From Nocardioides exalbidus (GTDB taxonomy: Bacteria > Actinomycetota > Actinomycetes > Propionibacteriales > Nocardioidaceae), in NCBI RefSeq assembly GCF_900105585.1, contig NZ_FNRT01000002.1:558001-622000 (forward strand): a DNA stretch of 64,000 nt. Direction: 5' to 3'. Made by a program: the position numbers and the translations under genes. Position 1 is the stretch's first letter. Each line of letters starts with the position of its first letter. Of this stretch, positions 16,751 to 23,907 are shown piece after piece. A model generated the notes under the pieces. It had not been told where the DNA came from and ran no database searches. It saw nothing but the letters and a program-made list of their open reading frames with translations.

Positions 16751-16764
16751 TGAGAGCGCTTCCA
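16751..16764. promoter_or_regulatory. LacI-family (CebR-like) operator upstream of GH64 gene
   Basis: TGAGAGCGCTTCCA resembles the TGGGAGCGCTCCCA sites bound by CebR and related actinobacterial LacI repressors, with the central AGCGCT intact. It lies 45-58 nt upstream of the glucanase start. No lacI-type gene is in this window. Confidence 0.5.
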
Positions 16765-16847
16765 TCACTGTCCAGCAGCCACCGGACCGGAGCCGTTCTG
16801 GTCATGCGGACCAGTCGGGGCGGTGGTCCGCTGCCGGGGACCCGAGG

Positions 16848-17069
16848 TCAGAGGTGCTGCAGCTTGGAGTACGGCGGCTGGATGCGCACCGTCTGCCCCG
16901 CGAAGTCGACGGTCACCGCGTGGCTGTCGATCTTGGTGACCCGGCCGAGGCCGTAGAGGTCGTGGGTGACGCGGTCACCCACCTCGAACACCTCGATCTC
17001 GGGCTCGACCTTGGGCTTGAAAGGGCTGCTCGAGAGGTGCTTCGGCCGTGAGCCGTGCGAAGAAGTCAT
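16848..17069 (-). CDS. Small conserved protein with SH3/Tudor-like domain
   Basis: A 73-residue protein. After a polar N-terminus (SSHGSRPKHLSSSPFKPK), residues about 26-70 read FEVGDRVTHDLYGLGRVTKI and then VTVDFAGQTVRIQPPYSKL, a small beta-barrel pattern. It resembles the Tudor-like end of UvrD and the N-terminal domain of CarD, so it may bind RNA polymerase or nucleic acid. No function is established. It is a single gene with weak promoter features upstream. Confidence 0.6.
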   Translation of the reverse strand: MTSSHGSRPKHLSSSPFKPKVEPEIEVFEVGDRVTHDLYGLGRVTKIDSHAVTVDFAGQTVRIQPPYSKLQHL

Positions 17070-17099
17070 TTGCGTCGAGTATGCGCCCTCGCGGTGAAT

Positions 17100-17849
17100 T
17101 CAGCGCTGTCCCAGCACGAATCCGGGCCGCACGATGTCGGCGTACACGCCCAGGAACGGCTCCCCGGCGCGGTTGGTGGGGCGGCTCCGGACCAGCGCCT
17201 TGAGCAGCCGGACGTCCTTCTCGCCGGTCACCGGATGGTGGTCGACGACCGCACACCGTGGGACCGGCCCACCGATCCGCACGCGCGCACTGCCGACACG
17301 CACCTCCGCTCCGCGCCATGAGTCCTCCTGCCAGGGCTCGTCGGTCTGGACGACGAGGTTCGCCCGGAACCGGGCCGAATCCACTGGTTCGCCGAGCTCC
17401 TCGGCGAGGGCGGCGAGCGAGGCCGTGCCGAGGATCGTGAGCGGCGAGGCGAACACGACGCCACCGCGCGGCGCGGCAGCGAGTCGTACGTCGACACCGA
17501 GCAGGTCGCCGAGCATCGCGGCGTGCGGACCGTCGGTCAGCGTGAGCGGGACGGCCCTCCCCCAGTAGTCGCAGGTGATCGTCTCGCCGGTGGCCCGGGG
17601 CTCGGCCGCGACCGACTCCCCCGACGGCAGCTCCATGGTCAGGACGTCATCGTCCTGCCGGGCGACGACGCTGATCAGCGACGTGTGCTGGACGGTGCGC
17701 AGGACCTTTCCAGCACGTACGTCGACCACGCACCAGCGCCGGTCGCCGACCGGGCCGTGCTCGTCGAGCTCCACCCGCGGCTGGGCGAGGTGCCGCATGC
17801 CCTTGACCGGCGAGTGGCCGGCGGCGCGGACGACGAGCTCGGCGGGCAT
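17100..17849 (-). CDS. MOSC domain protein
   Basis: A 249-residue protein with an N-terminal beta-barrel MOSC_N part (SPVKGMRHLAQPRVELDEHG, then GDRRWCVVD) and a C-terminal MOSC domain. The latter contains FRANLVVQTDEPWQEDSWRG and the conserved Cys in VPRCAVVDHHPVTGEKD. MOSC proteins bind molybdenum cofactor or a sulfur carrier and include mARC-type reductases of N-hydroxylated compounds. Without a membrane anchor it is probably cytosolic. Substrate unknown. Confidence 0.85.
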   Translation of the reverse strand: MPAELVVRAAGHSPVKGMRHLAQPRVELDEHGPVGDRRWCVVDVRAGKVLRTVQHTSLISVVARQDDDVLTMELPSGESVAAEPRATGETITCDYWGRAVPLTLTDGPHAAMLGDLLGVDVRLAAAPRGGVVFASPLTILGTASLAALAEELGEPVDSARFRANLVVQTDEPWQEDSWRGAEVRVGSARVRIGGPVPRCAVVDHHPVTGEKDVRLLKALVRSRPTNRAGEPFLGVYADIVRPGFVLGQR

Positions 17850-17871
17850 GGCGCCAGTCTCGCAGGCAGGC

Positions 17872-18456
17872 TCAGTCGTCGAGCTCGACCCTCAGCACCT
17901 CGCCGGTCTCGGCATCGACGTCGACCGTGGACTCGTTCGGGGTGTCCTCGTCGAGCTGGACCTCCCAGACGGCCGTGCCGTTGTCGTCGGACAGGTCGAC
18001 GCCGGTGACCGTCCCCTGGACCTCGCCCGCCGCGGCCTCGATCGCCGCCGCGTAGTCGAGCGAGGCACCGAGGAGCGTCTCGCGCTCGGCAGCGTCGTCG
18101 GCGTCCTGGTCGGTGTCGGCGACCGGGCCGCGGGTGACCTCGGTGGCGTCGGCGTTGAGCTCGATGTCGTTCTCCTCGCCGTCGGCGGTCACGATCGTGA
18201 CGTCCCAGCCCTGGCCGTCGTGGTCGACGGAGAAGACGGTGCCGTCGACCTCGCCGAGGGCCGTCTGGGCGGCGGTCTCCACGTCACCCTCGATCGTGGT
18301 GGACGCAGCACCCTCGCTGGGCGCCGCGGTCCCGGACGCGCTGGTGACCGGTGCGTCGTCGGAGTCGTCGTCGCCTCCGCAGGCGACGAGTCCGAGGGCG
18401 AGCGGGGCCAGCACGGCGGCGGTCGCGAGGCGGGTGCGGCGGCTGAGGGTGTTCAT
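17872..18456 (-). CDS. PepSY-domain lipoprotein
   Basis: A 194-residue lipoprotein. The signal peptide ends with the lipobox LVAC, followed by a Gly/Asp/Ser-rich linker. Two PepSY-like repeats follow, around residues 60-105 (AAQTALGEVDGTVFSVDHDG, then VTIVTADG) and 125-190 (AIEAAAGEVQGTVTGVDLSD, then TVDVDAETGEVLRVELDD). PepSY domains often inhibit peptidases or sense ligands at the cell surface. The chain is strongly acidic. It lies 101 nt downstream of the ESX-like operon on the same strand but may have its own promoter. Confidence 0.8.
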   Translation of the reverse strand: MNTLSRRTRLATAAVLAPLALGLVACGGDDDSDDAPVTSASGTAAPSEGAASTTIEGDVETAAQTALGEVDGTVFSVDHDGQGWDVTIVTADGEENDIELNADATEVTRGPVADTDQDADDAAERETLLGASLDYAAAIEAAAGEVQGTVTGVDLSDDNGTAVWEVQLDEDTPNESTVDVDAETGEVLRVELDD

Positions 18457-18557
18457 CGTGATTGCTCCTGTGGTCGTCTTCTCGTGCGTACGACGACCAC
18501 AGTGCCGGGAGGCGGGATAAGGCCGCTTCCCCAGTCCCTCAACGTGCGGTTAAGGCC

Positions 18558-19526
18558 TCAGCCGAGCTCGACCGTGCCGGTCAGCTCCGCGCTCGCGTCC
18601 TCGGGGCCCTGTCCGTCGGCGCGCAGGCCGGTCAGCGTGCGCGCGATGTCGAGCGTGCTCGGGTTGCCGTCGACGACGACCCGCGTGACCAGGCTGGTGA
18701 GCCGCTCGTCGACCACGGTCGACTCGCCCGTCGTGCCGTCGAACCCCGAAGCGTCTTCAGCCCCCTGCACGTCGTACGTCGTCCCCGCGCGGGTGAAGGA
18801 GTCGATGCGGGTCTCGACCTGCGCCACCGTCCAGCCGTCGCCGTCGGACCAGCCCTGGCCGCTGAGGTAGGGAACCCTGGTGAGCGTGTAGGTGCAGGCG
18901 ACGTCGGCGGAGACCCCCGTGCCCCTCAGGGGCGGGCACTCGGCCGACTCCGGCGCGGCGAGGTCCGCGAGCGCATCGGCGCGGTCGCCCGTGGCCGAGC
19001 CGGTGTCGAGGTCGAGGCTGGTCGTCACGCCGTCGAAGGTCACCTCGACCACCGGGGACTCCCCGGACGCGACCGCGACGTAGACGGTGCCGCCGGTGCG
19101 CACCTCGGTCGGGGTGGACGTCGAGCCCGGAGCGTCCCCGAGCTCGGTGGTGGCGTCACCGGCCACCAGCTCGAGCGTGGTGCGCTGCGCGGTGTCCTCC
19201 ATCAGCGTGCGCTGGAAGGGGTCGAGGCCCTCCCCCGGGCTGAGCTCCCAGTCGAGGGTCAGCCACTCGGCGCCGTCCGGCGCCGGGTGCTCGCGGCCGT
19301 CGGCGGCGTCGGTCGGACCGATCGAGTCCGGCCCCTCGGCCGCGACGACGGTGAGCAGGCCGTTGGGCAGGAGGAGGCTGTGGGTCGTGCCTTCGACCTC
19401 ACCGAGGCGCCCGCGGACCAGGTCCCCGGCCTGCGCCGAGCCGGACTCGTCGCCACCGCACGCGCTCACGAGCAGCACGGACGCCAGGGCCAGGCTCCCG
19501 GCCACGCTCGCGGCCCGGCTCCTCAT
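18558..19526 (-). CDS. Lipoprotein of unknown function, last gene of ESX-like operon
   Basis: A 322-residue predicted lipoprotein. The signal peptide ends in LVSACGG with a lipobox Cys at about residue 23. I do not recognise a domain. The mature part is rich in beta-strand and acidic residues, with a Cys pair in SAECPPLRGTGVSADVACTY that could form a disulfide. Its ATG overlaps the stop of the YbaB-like gene by 4 nt, and that coupling ties it to the WXG proteins upstream, so it may be a surface partner of secretion or the extracellular reader of that system. This role is inference. Confidence 0.65.
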   Translation of the reverse strand: MRSRAASVAGSLALASVLLVSACGGDESGSAQAGDLVRGRLGEVEGTTHSLLLPNGLLTVVAAEGPDSIGPTDAADGREHPAPDGAEWLTLDWELSPGEGLDPFQRTLMEDTAQRTTLELVAGDATTELGDAPGSTSTPTEVRTGGTVYVAVASGESPVVEVTFDGVTTSLDLDTGSATGDRADALADLAAPESAECPPLRGTGVSADVACTYTLTRVPYLSGQGWSDGDGWTVAQVETRIDSFTRAGTTYDVQGAEDASGFDGTTGESTVVDERLTSLVTRVVVDGNPSTLDIARTLTGLRADGQGPEDASAELTGTVELG

Positions 19527-20062
19527 CGGCTCCAGAGCTGCTTCTTGTAGTCGGCGAGCACCAGCAGCCAGGCGGCGACCATCTCGTTGGCGGCGGTGGT
19601 CAGGGCGGCCCCCAGGCCGTCGCTCCCGAGCCGCTCGCAGGTGCCCGGCTGGAGCTGGATGACGAACTGCTTCATGCCGATCGAGGTCACCTCGACCGCA
19701 CCGCCGGCGGCGTACCCGGTCACCTGCTTGTCCTCGACGGACGACTCGAGGTGGTCGCGCGTGCGGCGCAGGGACACCGGGTTGGGCTGGAGGTGCACGT
19801 CCATGAGTCGGTAGTACTCACGTGTGCGGGCCACGAAGATCAGGCGCGCGAGCTGGGTGACCTGCGCGGCCATCTCGGCGTCGGAGGTGCGCTCCGCGTG
19901 GCCGGGAGCGATGCCCACCCGCACGGCGTACCACCCGTTGATCTCCGCGAAGAGGGCGTCACCGGCCGTGCTCGCGCTCACGTGCATCGCGTCCACGGCC
20001 CTGCCGAAGGGGCTGACGTGGCCGTCGGCCTGCGGGACGTACTGCAGCTGCGTCTCACTCAT
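19523..20062 (-). CDS. YbaB/EbfC-like protein in ESX-like operon
   Basis: A 179-residue protein with no signal peptide. Residues about 120-170 (GGAVEVTSIGMKQFVIQLQP, then LGSDGLGAALTTAANEMVAA) follow the YbaB/EbfC pattern of a short sheet and a long C-terminal helix. That fold is common next to WXG proteins in actinobacteria. The N-terminal ~115 residues are unassigned. It overlaps both neighbours by 4 nt (20059-20062 and 19523-19526), so it is made together with them. A role as cytosolic chaperone or adaptor for the WXG proteins, similar in place to EspG, is inferred. Confidence 0.6.
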   Translation of the reverse strand: MSETQLQYVPQADGHVSPFGRAVDAMHVSASTAGDALFAEINGWYAVRVGIAPGHAERTSDAEMAAQVTQLARLIFVARTREYYRLMDVHLQPNPVSLRRTRDHLESSVEDKQVTGYAAGGAVEVTSIGMKQFVIQLQPGTCERLGSDGLGAALTTAANEMVAAWLLVLADYKKQLWSR

Positions 20063-20937
20063 CCGTCATAACCCCCGAGGTTGCCGGGACCCTGCGCGAA
20101 GCCGGTGGGCTTGAACTTGAAGGCAGGGAACTCTCCTTCGGCGAAGTCGGTCCTGTTGATGTCGGCGTTGACCGCCGCGGCGTAGTCGCGCAGGCCCTGA
20201 GAGATCTCCTGCTGGCGGGTCTTGACGTGGTTCTCGACCTTGTCGACCGCGTCGTAGAACTGGGTCATCACGCCCTCGGGGTCGCCCGCGCTGAAGTCGA
20301 GGGAGGTGGCGGAGGCGCCCACGGACGCCGCCCCTGCGGCGACGGCGATGACGACGGCCGCCGTCCCGGCACTGGCGACGGTGACGGCGACGGTCCCGAC
20401 CGCCGCCAGGACCGTCAGCGCGAAGCTCCCGTCCGCGCCACCGCGCCCGTCGGCCGCCTCCAGGGCGGAGAGGGTCTTGTTGCCGATGTCGATGATCGAC
20501 TCGTAGGCCGTCGTGTAGAGCTCGTTCTGCGCCTCGAGCGCCGCGATGGCCACGGAGATGCCGGTGAAGTTCGCGTCGGCGACGTAGGGCAGCTGCGCCT
20601 TGTAGTTCTCGGTGAAGTCGGTCGCGGCCGAGCCCTTCCAGTCGTCGACGTCGGTGGCGATCCGCTCCATGTTGGCGAACACGCCGTTGGGCGTCACCGT
20701 GACGGCGTCGGCGATCACGCCCGACGAGCCCTGGCCGGCGATGGCGACGCTGTTCAGCGCGGTGGCGAAGGACGGCCACGAGCCGGTGATGCTGTCACCG
20801 GGCAGCCCGTCGTAGTGCCCGAACGACGGACCGATGTCGCCGTACTTCCCACCGATGACGGTGTAGCCGGGCGGGGTGCCGTCGATGAGCTCGGAGGCCT
20901 TGGCGCCGACCTGGCAGCCGATGTCGAAGGCGCTCAT
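20059..20937 (-). CDS. WXG-type protein with long C-terminal helical region
   Basis: A 292-residue protein. Residues about 85-190 are a WXG100-like unit with the motif DDWKGSAATDFTENYK between two helices. Residues about 195-240 are a hydrophobic Ala/Val/Gly-rich segment (VLAAVGTVAVTVASAGTAAV) like a membrane or translocation helix. The tail is helical again, ending in a Gly/Pro-rich coil. It resembles large WXG/PPE-like substrates of type VII secretion. The start at 20937 overlaps the EspC-like gene by 4 nt. No toxin domain is visible at the C-terminus. Confidence 0.65.
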   Translation of the reverse strand: MSAFDIGCQVGAKASELIDGTPPGYTVIGGKYGDIGPSFGHYDGLPGDSITGSWPSFATALNSVAIAGQGSSGVIADAVTVTPNGVFANMERIATDVDDWKGSAATDFTENYKAQLPYVADANFTGISVAIAALEAQNELYTTAYESIIDIGNKTLSALEAADGRGGADGSFALTVLAAVGTVAVTVASAGTAAVVIAVAAGAASVGASATSLDFSAGDPEGVMTQFYDAVDKVENHVKTRQQEISQGLRDYAAAVNADINRTDFAEGEFPAFKFKPTGFAQGPGNLGGYDG

Positions 20938-21251
20938 GCGAGCGTCCCACCCGCGGCGATGAACGCGCGCCTGATCTCGTCGTCGGTCTTCGCGAAGTCG
21001 CGGGCCGTGGTCACGAGGGCCTGGGCCACGTCGTCGAGCACCGCGCCGGACTTCTGCGTCGAGGAGGCCATCGCGCTCATCAGGGAGGCCATGGCCTCCT
21101 TCGGGTTGTTGCTGTCGAAGGGACCACCGTCGGCGAACATCCCGCCCGTCGAGATCCCCGACAGCGTGGTGCTGGCGTTCGTGAACGCATCCGCGATCGG
21201 TGGAACCTCCGTGAGCCCGCCCTTCAGCAGCTCCTCGAGGCTCGCGCCCAT
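20934..21251 (-). CDS. EspC-like small type VII-associated protein
   Basis: A 105-residue protein. The second half reads LDDVAQALVTTARDFAKTDDE followed by IRRAF, close to the helix-turn pattern of EspC-type excreted factors (type VII secretion-associated). The first half is a Ser/Gly-rich coil. I chose the ATG at 21251 because AGGA lies 8 nt upstream; in-frame GTGs at 21269 and 21275 are possible. It is the first gene of a four-gene unit with 4-nt overlaps at each junction. Its likely role is a secreted partner of the WXG protein. Confidence 0.55.
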   Translation of the reverse strand: MGASLEELLKGGLTEVPPIADAFTNASTTLSGISTGGMFADGGPFDSNNPKEAMASLMSAMASSTQKSGAVLDDVAQALVTTARDFAKTDDEIRRAFIAAGGTLA

Positions 21252-21333
21252 GTCCTCTTTCCTCGTCACTGCCACTCCCCCACTCGTCGCGTCGTTGCGC
21301 GCACCTCCTACCCGACACCGTGTCGAGCAAACG

Positions 21334-21834
21334 TCAGGAGCCGAGCAGACCCTTCACGTAGGCGGCCTGGCCGAGGTGCTGGAGGCAGTCGGACTGGATG
21401 CTGACGAGGCGTACGCCGGCGGTGACCGGCGGGTCCCACTGCTCGTCGACGACCCGCTCGAGCTCGTCCTCGTCCACGGACTCGAGGTAGCGCGCGGTCG
21501 CGAGCGTCACCTCGTGGTGGTAGTCCGCCAGCAGCGCGGGGTCCTCGATCCGGAGCGCGTCGACCTGCGCGCTGGTGTGGCCGTAGCCGATGTCGTCGGT
21601 GCCGTGGGGCAGGCCGAACCGCTCCTGGAACCTCTCCCACACCTGCGCCTGACCCGCCAGGCCGGCGACGTGGTGGTCCTGCACGCGAGCGAGGTGCCAC
21701 AGCAGCCAGCCGATCGGGTTGCCGGAGCCGCCCGGTCGGGTGTGCAGGGTCTCGTCGTCGAGCCCCTCGACGAGGCCGGCGTACAGCTCGGTGATGCGGC
21801 CGAAGCCCTCGGTCAGCAGTCCACGGACGTCCAT
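21334..21834 (-). CDS. DinB-family protein (DUF664-type)
   Basis: A 166-residue four-helix protein. The likely metal-binding histidines are in WHLARVQDHHVAGLAG, DYHHEVTLATARYL and DCLQHLGQAAYVKGLL, spaced as in the DinB/YfiT fold. PGGSGNPIGWLLWHLARVQD is typical of the actinobacterial DUF664 group, whose members include mycothiol-dependent enzymes. A thiol-transferase or detoxification role is likely but the substrate is unknown. It starts with ATG at 21834, 7 nt after the small protein upstream, so the two are probably one transcript. Confidence 0.8.
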   Translation of the reverse strand: MDVRGLLTEGFGRITELYAGLVEGLDDETLHTRPGGSGNPIGWLLWHLARVQDHHVAGLAGQAQVWERFQERFGLPHGTDDIGYGHTSAQVDALRIEDPALLADYHHEVTLATARYLESVDEDELERVVDEQWDPPVTAGVRLVSIQSDCLQHLGQAAYVKGLLGS

Positions 21835-21841
21835 GCCGACC

Positions 21842-22081
21842 TCACTCGACCGGGTCCGCCGAGCGGACCTGCGGCGTCCCCGACTCCTCGTCCTTGAGGG
21901 CGTCGATCTCCTCGAGGATGCGGGTGCGCTCGTCGGCTCCGAGGCTCACCTGCGCCTCCGCCAGGCCCTCGTCGAGCTGCTGGGCGATGTCGGCGTCCTC
22001 GGCGCTGTACTGGTAGGAGCTGACGTTGTCCACCACGCGCTGCGCGGCCTCGACGGCCGCCTGCTTCGTCTCGTCGGTCAT
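21842..22081 (-). CDS. Small acidic protein, unknown function
   Basis: A 79-residue soluble acidic protein. It is mostly helix: TDETKQAAVEAAQRVVDNVS, then YQYSAEDADIAQQLDEGLAE, then ADERTRILEEIDALKDEE. No known domain is recognised. The ATG at 22081 is the only sensible start; a longer frame upstream has no coding character. It sits 7 nt ahead of the DinB gene, which suggests co-transcription. Its high charge and helix content fit a small regulatory or partner protein, but nothing shows a function. Confidence 0.55.
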   Translation of the reverse strand: MTDETKQAAVEAAQRVVDNVSSYQYSAEDADIAQQLDEGLAEAQVSLGADERTRILEEIDALKDEESGTPQVRSADPVE

Positions 22082-22136
22082 GCGTCCCACCGTAGCCACG
22101 CTCCCCCGGGCGACCACGCCCGTCGGGGTGGCGCCG

Positions 22137-23255
22137 TCAGGCGGTAGCGGCGTGGGTCCAGAAGGCCTCGAGCACCGCGGTCGACTCGGGGCTGCCGAGC
22201 TCGACCTGGGTGAGGAGCACGTTGACGGATCCGCGGCTCGGGATGACGTACGCCGACGTGCCGGTGCCGCCGACCCAGCCGTAGCGGCCGACGACGTTCC
22301 ACGGCTCGCGGACCGAGGTGTCGACCCCGCCGCCGTAGCCCCAGCCCTGGCCGTCGAGGAAGAAGCCACCCATCTCGCGCAGCTCCGGCGTGGTGTGGTC
22401 GGTTGTCATCTGGCGCACCGAGCCGGGCGTCAGCAGGTCGCCGCCTCCGGCGAGCAGCATCCGGCCGAAGGCGAGCATGTCGTCGACGGTCGTGACGATC
22501 CCGCCGGCCCCGGACGCGAAGGCGGGCGGCTCGGCGAACGAGCCGTCCGGTTCGTCGCTGACGCTGAGGTCGCTGCCGTAGAGCGTGGTGAAGCGGTCAC
22601 GCTTCTCCATCGGCACGAAGAAGCCCGAGTCGACCATGCCGAGCGGTCCGAGCAGCCGCTCGGCCATGAGCTCGGCGAGGTCCTTCCCTGCCGCACGCGC
22701 GAGCAGGACGCCGAGGAGGTCGTAGGAGGCGTTGTAGGTCCAGCCGTCGCCGGGCTGGTGGATCAGCGGGATGTCCGCCAGGCGCCGCATCCACTCGTCG
22801 GGCGCGGGGACCTTGTCGAGCTCCATCGAGGCCTGCCCGAGCCGCTCGACGAGGAGCGGCACGACCGGGGTCTCGACGGTCGCGAACCCGTGCCCCGACG
22901 TGCTCGTGAGGACGTGGCGGGCCGTGATCGGTCGCTGCGCGGGCTCGGTGTCGTCGAGCTCGCTGGTGGGCGTGCGGAGCACGCGTGGGTCCGCCAGCTC
23001 GGGCAGCAGGCCGGAGACCGGGGCGTCGAGGTCGAGCGTGCCGTCCTCCACGAGCATCATCGTGACGGCGGCCATGAGCGGCTTCGCGATCGAGGCCCCG
23101 CGGACGATCGATCCGCGCTGCATCGGCGCACCACTCGTGCCTTGGCTCCCCAGCGCGACGACCTCGACGTCGTCGCCCGTCGCGACGAGCGCGACCAGCC
23201 CGGGGATCGCGCCTGACCCGACGTGGGGACGCAGGACTGCCTCGAGGCCGGACAT
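22137..23255 (-). CDS. Serine hydrolase of the beta-lactamase/class C family
   Basis: A 372-residue protein of the beta-lactamase-like (EstB/AmpC/D-aminopeptidase) superfamily. The nucleophile motif SxxK is in RGASIAKPLMAAV, followed by PVSGLLPELADPR-type text. A tyrosine motif is in GWTYNASYDLLGVLL, and a Gly-rich strand in GYGGGVDTS with GWVGGTGTSAYV near the C-terminus. There is no signal peptide, so it is probably an intracellular esterase or peptidase rather than a periplasmic antibiotic hydrolase. The ATG at 23255 begins MSGLEAVLRPHVG. Confidence 0.85.
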   Translation of the reverse strand: MSGLEAVLRPHVGSGAIPGLVALVATGDDVEVVALGSQGTSGAPMQRGSIVRGASIAKPLMAAVTMMLVEDGTLDLDAPVSGLLPELADPRVLRTPTSELDDTEPAQRPITARHVLTSTSGHGFATVETPVVPLLVERLGQASMELDKVPAPDEWMRRLADIPLIHQPGDGWTYNASYDLLGVLLARAAGKDLAELMAERLLGPLGMVDSGFFVPMEKRDRFTTLYGSDLSVSDEPDGSFAEPPAFASGAGGIVTTVDDMLAFGRMLLAGGGDLLTPGSVRQMTTDHTTPELREMGGFFLDGQGWGYGGGVDTSVREPWNVVGRYGWVGGTGTSAYVIPSRGSVNVLLTQVELGSPESTAVLEAFWTHAATA

Positions 23256-23274
23256 GGCCCCTACCATCGCACCC

Positions 23275-23907
23275 GTGAGCAGCCCTGTCGCCTCCCTCGA
23301 GCCGCTGCTCGCCCGCGCCGACGCCCTGCTCGCCCGCCCCGGTCGCAGCATCCTCGGCATCACCGGGCCGCCGGGTGCGGGAAAGACGACGCTGACCTCG
23401 CTCGTGCTGGAGCACCTCGGGCCGGCCGCCGGGCACCTGCCGATGGACGGCTTCCACCTCGCCGACGAGCAGCTCGACCGGCTCGGGCGCCGCGACCGCA
23501 AGGGGGCGCCCGACACCTTCGACGTCGACGGCTACGTCTCGGCGCTGTCCCGGTTCCACGCGTTCCCCGGGCAGACACTCTTCGCACCCGGCTTCGAGCG
23601 CGACCTCGAGCAGCCGATCGCGGCCGCGATCGCGATCCCGCCGTCGGCGCGGCTGGTGCTGACGGAGGGCAACTACCTGCTGCTGCCCGGCGACGGGTGG
23701 GAGCGCGTACGTCCCCTGCTGGCCGAGGTCTGGTACGTCGACGTGGACGACGACCTGCGCGTGGCTCGGTTGATCGCGCGGCACGAGCGGTTCGGCAAGT
23801 CTCCCGCCGAGGCGCGCGAGTGGGTGATGCGCAGCGACGAGGCCAACGCGCGGCTCGTCGCCGCGACGCGCGACTCCGCCGACGTGGTGATCGGTCTCGA
23901 CGCGTGA
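23275..23907 (+). CDS. Nucleoside/nucleotide kinase family P-loop protein
   Basis: A 210-residue kinase of the uridine kinase/pantothenate kinase-like group. It shows Walker A GITGPPGAGKTTLTSLVL, HLPMDGFHLADEQLDRLGRR (substrate loop with a catalytic Asp), GAPDTFDVDGYV, APGFERDLEQPI and EGNYLLL. Homologues include fructose- and nucleoside-acting kinases; the substrate cannot be fixed. The GTG at 23275 is chosen; an ATG at 23254 would overlap the divergent hydrolase start. Its stop overlaps the next gene by 4 nt (GTGA), so the helicase downstream is translationally coupled. Confidence 0.82.
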   Translation: MSSPVASLEPLLARADALLARPGRSILGITGPPGAGKTTLTSLVLEHLGPAAGHLPMDGFHLADEQLDRLGRRDRKGAPDTFDVDGYVSALSRFHAFPGQTLFAPGFERDLEQPIAAAIAIPPSARLVLTEGNYLLLPGDGWERVRPLLAEVWYVDVDDDLRVARLIARHERFGKSPAEAREWVMRSDEANARLVAATRDSADVVIGLDA

